This document shows, piece by piece, positions 36,534 through 47,435 of a stretch of DNA of 64,000 bases. Source of the DNA: Membranipora membranacea (taxonomy: Eukaryota > Bryozoa > Gymnolaemata > Cheilostomatida > Membraniporidae). A program made the position numbers and the translations under genes. How positions within the stretch are numbered: the stretch's first letter is position 1; every line of letters begins with the position of its first letter. The DNA is taken from contig OU612067.1 in assembly GCA_914767715.1 (NCBI GenBank), positions 3,040,001 to 3,104,000 on the forward strand, given 5' to 3'. The notes under the pieces are model-generated. The model was not told the origin of the DNA and searched no databases. It saw nothing but the letters and a program-made list of their open reading frames with translations.

Positions 36534-37005
36534 GAGTTGTCCTCTCTCCAGTTTGGTACTTTTAACACACGCCGCATAGGAAAAATGTGCTGAAAAGAGG
36601 GTTATCTTGAAAACCGCTTTTAATAGGATAAAAATTATTTTTGATTCAGAATCTGCAACATTGACAACTCATATGGACATAGTTTGGGTAATAATTTCAG
36701 TATTTGGATAGTCAACTATAGCATTTTCCGCCTGTTTTGCAGACAATTTGGCAGAATCTTTCATGAGTTGCGTCACTAAAATTAAGATTTATCAACATTA
36801 AAGCTTCCAATGATTTGAAAACCCTGTCTGACAGGGTTTTCAATGGAACAGACTCTGAATCAAAAATCATTTTTATCCTCACATTAGCGGTCTTCAATAT
36901 AACCCTCTTTCAGCAGGTTTTTCCTATGCGGCGTGGGTTAAAAGTACCAAACTGGAGAGAGGACAACTCCGAATTGAGGCATAAATAAGGGCTCAGAAAA
37001 CTGTC
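36534..37005. mobile_element. M1 MITE, copy lacking its outer left end
   Basis: It begins inside the left arm at gagttgtcctctctcc and runs to a complete right end (gctcagaaaactgtc) followed by TA. Otherwise it is closely similar to 23069-23557. Confidence 0.8.
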
Positions 37006-38251
37006 TATTTTGCCATTAGTTAGTGTACAGTGCTATTTTTTCAGGTCATAATATAGTAAGTTACCAGACCACGCACCAGTTTCGGAGCTCTATTGATATA
37101 TTAGCTACACAGAATTATAATTTAGCTATGAGTATACTTTTTTTATTACTCTTGATAATAATTGACTCACTATTGACATAGCCTGGGGCAGTAGGTTTTT
37201 GCTGACCAATGAGAAAGGGGAATTCTGAGCCTCCTGATTGGTCTACCATATAAGCAAACAGGAGTTGCGTACCTCCCTGTTGAGGTGGAATAACTCGTAT
37301 CTCTAATCCCAGTGTTAATTTTTAACAGTTCAAAAAGTTTGGTAACATGACTTCTGGTAATGTAGGATGATTTCAAAAGTCATGTTGCCATATTATTCAT
37401 GACTCGATGAAACGAAACAAAAGTAGATTGAAATCAAGTCACCGAAACGATCCATTTCTGACTTAGGAGGCAAAACCCGAGCTAAGCCTACTACCAAGCA
37501 TTAATTCACCTTGAAATTTGTCATAGTCATCAGTCTATCATGACAGGCCATTAATGGAAATAATTTTCAAATTATGAGCCAATCATGTCTATACCCAAAA
37601 AATAAAATATGTATGTGACATGTGAAAAATTTCCCTGATGATGTATTAAAACACAAACACTGCTATCTATATTGCTTACTTACTCTACGCAGACAGGGGT
37701 GGCAATTGAATCGATGATGACTGATAAAAATGAAATCTTTTGACCAGCCAATAAGAAGAATTGGGTAGTAATTGCTCTGGTTCTTGCTTTGACCACCTTG
37801 CCTTTGACCGTGCTGCAAACTATAATTGCAGTGTAAAAACCATCCAGAATTTTTCTGCTGTCTAGATTTTCTCTTCTTTGAGGCTTGTCTGGTTTTCGGT
37901 AGCGGGATACCATTATTCCATTGACCTATCAACCTATCAATGCAGTGTCTGGGCATTTATACATTGGTTTTAACTATACTTTTAGCTTTAAATGCTCCTG
38001 GACATCATAACTGATTGCCAGGGTTAAATTTTTTTGGTAATATGATGCCAAATAATTCCCGAATTGTACGTCTAATAACTAAAACTGAACTAAATTAATG
38101 GTAATGTTACGCTTACCTTTGGAAGGTAATTGAACCAGACCTATTACTTTAGGCCATCCTGTTGGTTCCAACAACATTAGTCCGTGCACATCGGAATACT
38201 TCCCCCATAAAGATGTCATCCTAATGATGTACGACACAATGTAAAACAATA
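37006..38251. other. Spacer, no gene recognised
   Basis: Minus-strand open frames at 37663-37956 and 37680-37913 are basic but overlap in different frames and match no family I know. Exons 1-4 expected for SULT copy C were searched for here by motif (PRSG, THLPWF, RNPKD) and not found. Confidence 0.4.
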
Positions 38252-38682
38252 GACAGTTTTCAGAGCTCTGATTTAGGCCTCAATTCGGAGTTGTCCTCTC
38301 TCCAGTTTGGTACTTTTAACCCACGCCGCATAGGAAAAACGTGCTGAAAAGAGGGTTATCTTGAAGACCTCTCATAATAGGATAATAATTAATTTTAATT
38401 CAGAATCTGCAACATTGAAAACTCATATGGACATAGTTTGGGAAATAATTTTAGTAATTGGATAGTCAATTATAGCATTTTCTGCCTGTTTTGCGGACAA
38501 TTTGGCAGAAATTTTCATGAGTTTCGTCACTAAAATGAAGATTTATCAACATTCAAGCCTCTAATGATTTGGAAACCCTGTTTCACAGGGTTTTCAATGG
38601 TGCAGACTCTGAATCAAAAATCATTTTTATCCTATCATAAGCGGTTTTCAAGATAACCCTCTTTCAGCAGGTTTTTCCTATT
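38252..38682. mobile_element. M1 MITE, right end truncated
   Basis: It has a complete left end (TA then gacagttttcagagctctga). It is similar to the full copy until about 38682, where it breaks into a T-rich tract before the right arm is complete. Confidence 0.8.
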
Positions 38683-39044
38683 TTTTTTCCTATTTATGCC
38701 CTTGAGGAGAGTTGCAAATGGTAGTGGTAATGTTTTCTCATGTAAATAATTTTCTCCTCAATATTTTCTTTTTGAACGACTAAATTTCGTCATCTTTTAG
38801 GTGTTATCTGCTCTTTTGCCATGTCTAGATAGCTCTTAGCAAAGACTTCAGTGATGCCGATCATATTCGGACCGAAACATATTTTAGCAATAATTTGAGA
38901 TCAAAGTTTATAATAGTGCCTTGTTAAGGAAAAGTTCTTGCCCATTGCTCTTAACAGTAGCATTCCACTGCACAGACTGATGGGCAATATAAATTTGTGA
39001 CTGGAAAGCATGTGATATAAAATTGTACCTATAATAAAAGATTA

Positions 39045-40618
39045 TGGGCTAGTATGATATTGTATGGTCTTAAGACCACTGTCTTGGGGCAATTACCAAC
39101 AACATTTTTGATGTTTCAATTGCCTCAATGTCATTTTTCGGCTGGATTTCTTTTGCATAACACATGAGCAAAGAGTTCAATGAGTGCCTCACTTTTCAGC
39201 AAAGAAACCCAACTGTCAGAGTCTGAAAAACTTAGATATGCAAGCTTCGCATACTTTCCTAACATGCTAATGACATGATATGGGGATATGCGGTAGTGCT
39301 GTCTCTCACCAACCACCTCATGCAATGATAAAACATACACAATGTAGAACCCAGGACTATAGTCTTGACTTGTGTCAACTGCATCAAACTCTTGACTTCC
39401 CACTAATCACCTATCGATAGTGTGAATATTTGGGATATGCAGTAGTGCTGCGGCTGACCTCTTCAACTGGATACACACTTTTTTTCCTGCATCAAATTTG
39501 TCTCACGTCTAGGCTGCTTTTTGTCTTGTTCTCATTGAGATGTAGTGCTGTCGCTCACCACCTTGTAAAATGATGTGATAGAATATCTTGTTAAAATCAT
39601 ACATATAGTCGTGTTTCCTGCTGACCATATTAATCACTTAACATTTCACTTACCTAACCGATTGTGAAGAAAATTGCAGGTATGCTGCCGCGCTGCCGCT
39701 GACATGATTGCTACAACCGGGTACACTCTCAGTTTTAGATTCAGCACGTTGTTCTTCCCTAGATATACCCTTGTTTAAAACTCGTAACATTTCACTTATT
39801 ATATGCGATTTTGATTAAAATTGCGATATGCTGCCGCGCTGCCGCTCTTCCGCTGACATGATTGCTACGACTGGGTACACTACACCAAGTTTGGTCCATT
39901 TGCCCGCATTCCAAGTGGCTTCCAATCCAAGCGGCGTGACCAGTGGATCGGGAGCAAAAGGCATGCAGGCAATTGGATCAAACTTGTTCTAGGTTACACC
40001 CTTATTTCTTTATATTCAGCACGTTATTATACCCTTGAAACACCTTTTATTTAAACTCTTAATGTTTCACTCGTTGAAAGCAATTTTAAGAGGAAATGAG
40101 GATATGCTGTCGCGCTGCCGCTGACATGATCGCTACAACTGGGTACACCCTTAATATTGGATTCAGCACGTTGTTCCACCCTAGAAACACCTTTTATTGA
40201 ATTCTTAACATTTCACTTATTATATGCAATTTTGAGAAATATTGCGGATATCCTGTCGCAAGACAGTATCATACTTACCTCATTAAGATCTGACATTATA
40301 CTTATTGAAAATTTTTAATTTGTCCTGATCTAACACGAGCAGGCAAGTCAACAAAATCCCCACAATGCAGTTCCAACCTGGAATTCCCTGAAGATTAGAT
40401 TAGTAATATTACACAGAATAGGAGTTATGTCCCCACACATATAATGCAAAAACAAAACACCTTTTAATTTCTAAATATGACCACTACAACTGGGTACACC
40501 CGGTGAATTTTACAGAAGAAACATCAATGAAGTATAATATGCGATCAGTTTCCTGCCATCAAAAATTGTCCGTGCCATTTTTTTATAGAGCAGTTACAGC
40601 CAGGCTGCTTCTGGCCTA
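39045..40618. mobile_element. Harbinger-like element, copy 2 (left arm missing)
   Basis: About 1.1 kb of the interior matches 53640-54700 (from gtatggtcttaagaccactg onward). The right arm (about 40335-40618) is the inverse of the left arm of the 53-kb copy and ends GCTGCTTCTGGCCTA. The interior is built of diverged units of about 150 bp with gctgccgcgctgccgctgac, tgctacaactgggtacac and aacatttcacttatta. No transposase was seen. Confidence 0.75.
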
Positions 40619-40894
40619 CTAGCTATATTATACAATAAATTGGTTGAGATAATTAGTCAGCGTTATTGAAGACTAAGATTTTTCTTTTTGTAGATTTAAG
40701 ATGTAAACTGTATCATCATCCCTCATGCAGGTCATGGATCGGAAAATCAAAAAACTAAGATAAGAGCACTATGAACTACACATATCATAATATATTCAGT
40801 CAAAACACAACCAGCCCTTTGCTCAGAATCTGATTGCAGCTGAAGGTGGTCCATGTTTGAGAAATTAAATATTTAAATTTACCTTTTATTGTAG

Positions 40895-41793
40895 ATATAC
40901 ACGGTGAGTTCTTCATGAGGGTCAAGGACTGGTATGACAACAGAAACAGACCAAATATGCTCAGTCTTGTCTATGAGGAAATGGTCAAGGTAAACTCATG
41001 TTTCTCTGCATAAACAGTTCTTATTATTTGATATTTATTATCATTAATTTGGTCAATATATCATTGAAGTCTACTATCTGTGTTCATGCATGTTGTGGAA
41101 AGTATGAAAGCCAAAATACTAAGGAGCTCTTGTATTAGAGATTCAGTTTTCATGATTTGTTTATGTCACAGAAACCTGCTGACATTTTTAAATGGCAAAA
41201 CAGTTTTGTGCAGCAGGCAACCTTCATAATCATTTTGCCATCTTTTCCTACTTCAATTAGATGATTGTTTTCAGAACTTGAAGGATGCTGTTGTGTTGAT
41301 AAGCACCTTCCTTGAAATAATACTCACAGACGCACAGATAGAACAAATAGTTGATAAAAATAAATTTGAGAAAAGGAAGCAAGATGCAAAAGATGACAAA
41401 GTCCAGCAGCTGGTACTCGGGAATAGAGGTAATTGTATGAAACAATATCACAGTTTTGATATTGATTGGATGATTTGTTGTCAATCTTTATTTATCAATT
41501 ACTTGGTCAAAAATTAAAAAAGTGCAATCCATTGTCAAAGTTTTCAACTCTGTGTAGTGAGAGGCAATCTGTTTCCATTTCTTTCTCGATTGCCAAAACG
41601 ATAATAGTTCATCAGTAATTTTGTTCCTAATTTGTAAAACTGCTTCTTATTGGTTACTTATCCTTCATTTAAAGGTTGCAGTGGAGGCTGGAGGACTTAC
41701 TTTACAGCGGAGCAAAATAACAGACTCGACTCATGGATATCTGGTAAGATGCAGGAACTTGGACTTGACAAGAATATCCTGCAATTTGACTGA
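40895..41793 (+). pseudogene. Cytosolic sulfotransferase copy C, exons 5-7 only
   Basis: Exons 40895-40989, 41275-41428 and 41675-41793 match exons 5-7 of copy B in order, borders and phases. They encode IHGEFFMRVKDWYDNRNRPN, then a helical segment ending VQQLVLGNRG, then CSGGWRTYFTAEQNNRLD and the C-terminus ILQFD. Each exon is open and well conserved. Exons 1-4, with the PAPS loop and catalytic His, are absent from the 4.9 kb upstream, which is filled with MITEs and a Harbinger-like element. On its own this cannot make an active enzyme. Insertion-linked deletion is the likely cause; use as alternative last exons of copy B is conceivable. Confidence 0.8.
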
Positions 41794-41818
41794 GTATATG
41801 TTGTCATTACTCTATCAC

Positions 41819-42105
41819 AGTAGTAAAACCAACGAGATGGTGGTGAGTTTTAGTAGATCTCTCAATGTGCATGATCTTTTTGTCGATGGTAATATCATAG
41901 AGGAAGTAACAGATTTTATATATTTAGGCACACATTTTAGCCACAATTTAAAATGGAATGCTTATAGTGATTTTATTTATTATATTATATTATTATATAT
42001 GCACTTTATTTCACTGATCAATGTTCTGTCAAAACAAATGAGATCATGTGTAGACATCAAGATGAAGTTAATTACTAAGAAGAATGAATCTATAAAATAA
42101 TCTAA
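41819..42105 (+). pseudogene. LINE reverse-transcriptase fragment
   Basis: The frame contains SKTNEMVVSFSR, LFVDGNIIEEVTDFIYLGTH and FSHNLKWNA, matching the stretch after the catalytic motif in many LINE reverse transcriptases (S-K-T-K-E-M ... F-K-Y-L-G-T ... L-x-W). It is a short fragment with no catalytic motif, about 25 bp past the copy C stop. The subfamily differs from the RTE insertion at 19-21 kb. Confidence 0.6.
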
Positions 42106-43794
42106 AAAATTGCTCTCTGGTCAGGAAATTACACGGAAAATAATTCAAAAATATCTAAAGAACAGATTCTTCCCCAAGTGTGCAGTTCTACTTTTTGGTG
42201 GAATAGTTCTGCGACTGTGAGTGCTAGGCCGACCGGGTATGTAACAGTGAAGAATATGATGGTCATCAGCTAAGATCTTATTGGCATACCGGAGGCATAC
42301 TATATCTAGATACACATTTATGGAAAGTTACCTTCTCTTGTGTGAAAGAATTATTTTATCCAAAGCTTGATAGTGCCTATTCTAACTACCAACATAGAAC
42401 CATGGTGTCAATCATGCACATCATTTTTAAATATGTTAAGAAAAATAACTTGAACACTTGAAGAATATTGCTACCAATTTAATATCAATTTTTTTATCAG
42501 ATAGGTGTCATAGTTCAAACTCCTGCTTCACTACCTCACATAATTATGTAACTATGCCAAAGATAAAGACCAATTGTTTTATTTTTAATTTCCTCCTGTA
42601 AAGTATCAAACGGTGTCAGTATGACAATCAATTAACAGAGCCCTTTCAGTCACAAAAATTGTAATTTGTCTATGTCATAATTACTTAAATAAAATCTAAG
42701 TAATCTGTATAATTTGTTGTGAAATTATCTGATACTATTTGTGGCAGGTCGACAGTTCTGGTACCTTTTTGTGAGAAACTTAGTGATGTAATTCGGAGAG
42801 AATATATAATACATGGTATGAAGAGTTGTTTTCTGGATGTCAGTTACTGCTCTTACTTACTGCGAGGGTCAGCAGTAAAGACTGCTAGATTGGTTTGTTT
42901 AGATCAGATATTGGAGTAGTACCCTGTCTCTAGGACAAGGTAGGATATTTATGATATATAACGGAGTTTCCATCTGACCACACCACACAAGATAATAACA
43001 AATGTTGTATCAGCTTTGTTACAAAGTGAGTTTTATAAAAACGTGAATACTTATTTCTGACTACCTGCTCTCCCAGCAAAATACAGCTCTAATGCAACAA
43101 AATGGCAATTAGCAGTGTTTTTTTACGCTTTGTTTAGTTAATTTGTGGGAAATCCTCTTGGTTTTTGGTACCCGATCCAGCCCTAGTAAAAGGTTGCAGT
43201 CCACTGACTACTGGGGATTGTTGGACCGCCAGGTGTGCTCCGACCTGCCTACAAACTGAGAGCAATTTGGCGCAGACAATGCAGCCTAGCCCCTAAGGCA
43301 CCCCTATCTCGCCACCCTTTCTTCGGGATGCGGTGAGTGATGAAACCTTGAGATTTTAACCAACATTCTTAACCAACAAAGTATGGATATTTAATTGAAT
43401 TATGGGATTGGCGTAATAAAAAGTAAAAACATCTAACCAAAGAGATCATACGGTGATGTTATAATCTAGAGTCACTCGATTGGATAGAAACAGCTCAATC
43501 TCTCTTCTGATTATAACTTCAAAAGGTCATACACATTGCTTTTCACATCATCTATCATCGTCATCTATTACAGAGTCACGCCCATGATAACAAACAGCGG
43601 AGTAATTGTAATATTGTACGTCTTCTTACTAACAATTTATACACTGTGACTTGTTTTTAATTTTTTTAAATATTACAAATTGTCATTTGAATTGTAAAAC
43701 TTTATTGCTGATAAAAAGCGGAATGCAATGTTAAATTAGATGTTGATGTTATAATCTTATCATACTATAAATCAAAGGGGTCAAACAGGGAGTC
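42106..43794. other. Spacer, no gene recognised
   Basis: AT-rich except for a GC-richer patch at about 43180-43325 (cctagcccctaaggcacccc) with no identifiable family. No exon borders support the open frame at 42719-42919. Confidence 0.4.
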
Positions 43795-44487
43795 ATCAAT
43801 CTAATGATAAAACTTCCACTTGATCATGAGTCTTGTCAGATAAGATGCTAGCCTTGTCACTGGTCACTTTTTTCACTAGTTGCCGAGTGACAAGATAAGA
43901 TTCAGCATAAGATTGTTCTGCCTTGTTATTAATTGGCTACACAGCCAGATCTCTTGCTGTTCACAGCGCTAAGTTGACTCCTTCAAAATGGACGAGTCCG
44001 ATTTATTTGGAAATGAAGCTTCTGTTAAGATCGCTTTTAAGGATCGGTATGAGTACCGTGGAGTTGGTTACAGCAGAGCACAACACCCTCCGGAAAGAGT
44101 GAAAGCGTCTACTGAGTACAGGGATTTTGACGCAGCAGATGTTCTCATACAGTCAATCCCTAGAAGTGGTGAGTGTTCATGGCAGTCTAGATTTAAATCT
44201 CACAACTCTTCTATTAATGCACCTGATCTTATTTATTTTGTTTCTGCCATATTTTCACCAAATACATTAACTCAGTCTCAATAAATTCCACATGATCATA
44301 AGCCTTGTAAGATAAGATGCTAGCCTTGCCACCGGTCACTTTTTTGTTTTAGTTGACAAGTGACAAGGCTAATAGGATGCAACATAAGATTGTACTGTCT
44401 TGTTACTGATTATCTACACAGTCTGTTAGCTAGGTCATACTGAGCTGATCCCTAGCTGTTCACAGCACGTAGTTGACTCATTCATAA
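43795..44487 (+). promoter_or_regulatory. Duplicated promoter region of SULT copies D and E
   Basis: About 190 bp upstream of the copy D ATG (43795-43987) match about 200 bp upstream of the copy E ATG (44283-44486). Shared blocks in order: gataagatgctagccttg, ggtcacttttttt, gagtgacaag / aagtgacaag, cataagattgt, ttgttact/ttgttatt, and ctgttcacagc then tagttgact/aagttgact just before ATG. In both copies CTTGTCACT-type arms flank the T-tract as an imperfect hairpin (43853-43893 in D). The conservation suggests a real promoter or 5' UTR, but a recent duplication alone could explain it. Confidence 0.55.
43988..44168 (+). CDS. Cytosolic sulfotransferase copy D, exon 1 only
   Basis: The ATG opens MDESDLFGNEASVKIAF, followed by YEYRGVGYSRAQHPPERVKA and ends DVLIQSIPRSG, with a GT donor in the same phase as copy B exon 1. 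From about 44047 to 44281 (exon end plus the first 110 bp of intron) it is almost identical to 17878-18110 of copy A. No exon 2-7 follows before the copy E promoter. It may be a relic or an alternative first exon for copy E, whose downstream exons are themselves damaged. Confidence 0.6.
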
Positions 44488-46451
44488 TGGCCAGTGCATT
44501 TAAAACCGGAGATAAAGCGTTAGTAAAAGAATATGTTAATGACTATTACGAGTATCGTGGAGTTGGTTACAGCAGAGCACAGCACCCTCCGGAAAGAGTG
44601 AAAGCGTGTACAGAGTACAGGAGTTTCAGCACCGCAGATATTCTCATACAAACTATCCCTAGATGTGGTAAGTGCACATTACAGTTGTTGATCCCGTAGA
44701 AAATACAAGCCACAATCTGATAATCTACTTTGATGCAATTATTGCAATCAATCCAGAACATTTTGCTAAAATTGAAATAGGCGTCGCCAGTGCAGATTTT
44801 TGTAGCTATTTTTCCGCAAAAAGACGAGCATGACTCTCGCTTTATCGCACGCTGGAAATTACGGCCTGTTACTGTGAATCAAGGTCACCAATGTGTTGGT
44901 TCTGATTGGTTAATCAGGCCTCAGAGAGGTAAAGAATATATACTGTTCAAGGTATTATGTGTCAAAGCAATTCATCACTAAAGCTGAGATGGAATAGCAA
45001 TTTCTAAGTTATTGCGCAGGACCCAAAATTTACTGGATTTGAATCCAAGCGGACTCAATTAGTGGAAGGTGATACTGACAGCTTAGCTAAGACAGGTGAC
45101 TTCCATCGATTGTTTCACTTATATCTACTGCTCTTTGCAGAGTCATCCAATTATTTTAGCTATTTTTGCCTTGTGCCCAGGCTGGCACGAATATTAATAG
45201 TCCTTACTAATACATATTAGATGCAGTTGTTTGTCACAAATTGAGTGAGCAAAAAGCGCTCAACTTTATATGTTAAAGAGCAACAAAGTAACAGCAATGG
45301 GCAGTGACATCTTTTTGTGAAGAAAATGACGTTCCAACACATTTCAATACTCTTGCATGATTTGAATTTTAGATTCTATCCACTCACCTGCCGTGGTTTA
45401 TGATGCCTCCGCAGGCTAGAGATGGTGTTGTTAAGGTGCGTTCCAATGTATCGATTCGCATGATGATAAAATAATTGCGGAGGGTGTTATTCCTCTAGAG
45501 CACAAGGCTGGTATATTGACTATTTACAGGATTTGAAGGGTGCTGTTCTTGATATATTTAACTTTCTTGAATCAAACTCACAGATTCTCAGGTTGAGATA
45601 ATAGTTGATAAGAATAGATATGAGAATAGAAGGCAAGCTGTGAAAGCTGAAAAAGCCCAGCAGGTATTACTCGGGAATAGAGGTAATTATAGGAAACTAT
45701 CACAGCTTTTGATCTAATATGGAAAGATTGTTACTTCTCTTCATCTATTCATTCTGAATATTCTCACACAATACCTTTATCTATTTTTTGCTGTATGAAG
45801 ATGCATCACCTCAATTAGGGGCGCTATATGGGTATATTGATGTTTTTTACCGGCAGACTGATCTATAGTCGGGTGTAAGGAAATTCATGTAGTTTTTCCA
45901 GGAAAGTAAACAAAGCTGACGTTTATCTTTGTTTGCCAATTTAGATAAAGTTTAAATCTGATTCGAAGCCTACAAAGGCTATTCAAATTATTTTTAAAAA
46001 TTTTAATTCTTATTTCAAGTATTTTCATTAGAGATTGTTCCCCTGTACGCAGGTCTTCAGGGCGCATCTGACCTCAAGCATACCGCGCAAAACTCTAATT
46101 TCACCAGCTTTTGTAAACCTGGAACTCGAGATCACCTCACATCCGCAGTACATGAGATACTATCACACTGGACAATTATCAGTATATAACTTTTTGCTAG
46201 TGCAACAAACCAGAAATCTGACTTGATAATAATCTATTGGCACAGCCTTTGTTCCTGAGATGAAGAAACGATTGTAATGCATCAGTGTTTGGAAACTATT
46301 ATAATTCCTACTTATACTTCATATTAAAGGTTGCAGTGGAGGATGGAAAACTTATTTTACAGCCAAGCAGTACAAGAGACTCGACACATGGATAGCTGGT
46401 AGGATGCAGGAACTTGGACTAAATGATAAGGATATCCTGCATCAAGACTGA
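44487..46451 (+). pseudogene. Cytosolic sulfotransferase copy E (deleted and frameshifted)
   Basis: Exon 1 (44487-44667) is complete from MASAFKTGDKALVKEYV to IQTIPRCG; the PAPS-loop Ser is Cys. Exon 2 survives only as its 3' half (about 45026-45095, FTGFESKRTQLVEGDTDS). Exon 3 survives as its 3' half (about 45373-45435, ILSTHLPWFMMPPQARDGVV). Exons 4 and 5, with RNPKD and the DWYDNRN helix, are absent. Exon 6 (45540-45682) has lost one A in CTTGAAATC, shifting the frame. Exon 7 (46330-46451) is open. No combination of these exons restores a SULT domain, so this is a pseudogene despite a good first exon and a conserved promoter region. Confidence 0.85.
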
Positions 46452-47435
46452 CTGCTATCATTATATTAGTTTGTTCACATAAGAGTTTGAATTTGGATTG
46501 AATTATAGAGGCTTCCAAAGTTCCAAGAGCTGTGTCTCTCCATTAAGGTATTCAAATATGGTTATAGCTCTAAATAGGCTTTCTTCAGAGAATCAAGTAT
46601 GTTAACATTCGAAAAATATCAGGGATATGATTTTCATAATCGCTATGTGTTCAAGCTTATTATTTTATCCAAAATTTGAAATCCATGATAAAATTCACAT
46701 GAATATGTTAACAAGCAGACATAAATTGAGATAATTAAGCTTGACAACAGTTTGTTTCATAGCCACGTCACCTTAGTTTTTGAAGGTTCTCCTGTCAAAA
46801 CACTATTTTCCTTAGCCTGTTTTTGCTGGGGAGGTAGAAATCCTGCTCATTCTACTTTTGTGTACTGATCTATAAATGTGTGAATATTCATTACTGTTAC
46901 TATTTGTTTTTTTCTTATAATTTGTTACATGTGTTACAACTGATCTGTGGGTACAAAGTTAAGTGTTAATCTCAGTTATAGTTTTCTGGGGGGGGGGGAG
47001 TGTCGTATTGGACTTTCCACATGATAATTTCGTTGATGTCATTGTTCGGAGTAGCTACGATGTCTTCTAACTCTTATAACAAGGTCGGGGTGAATGCATG
47101 GCAATAGGGCTTCAATATGAATGTGATACACCCCCCCCCCAATGTCTGAGAATTTCTTTCAGCTATGACCAGTATATTTGTACCTGTCCCCATTTCTATA
47201 GATGTGGATGCATTGTATGTGATTCTTTGCTGCAGAAGTTTCGATTACCCGGAATCTCATATTGAAGGGTATCATGTGAAATATTGGCTCAGTATATTTT
47301 CACATTTAAACAAAGTCAAGGAAAGGAAATTTGGCTAGTAGAAGAACCACAAGGTGGCGCATTATTACCATAAAACAGTATACATCGTTCAGTTTGCTTA
47401 TCAAAGAATTCATTAAAAAATAAATATCAACAATG
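46452..47435. other. Spacer between the SULT array and the minus-strand gene
   Basis: No exon recognised. It holds an 11-nt G run (46988-46998) and a 10-nt C run (47131-47140), about 130 bp apart. The 3' UTR of the minus-strand gene should occupy the right part. Confidence 0.45.

Noticed and set aside
37663-37956. Basic 97-codon minus-strand open frame
   Set aside because: No known family, no splice context, and an overlapping frame of equal quality.
41621-42100. Single 159-codon protein
   Set aside because: It is a chance fusion: the first part is SULT exon 7 in the wrong frame, the second a LINE fragment.
46988-47140. Facing G11 and C10 runs as a designed hairpin
   Set aside because: Homopolymer runs of this kind are common and the flanks do not pair.
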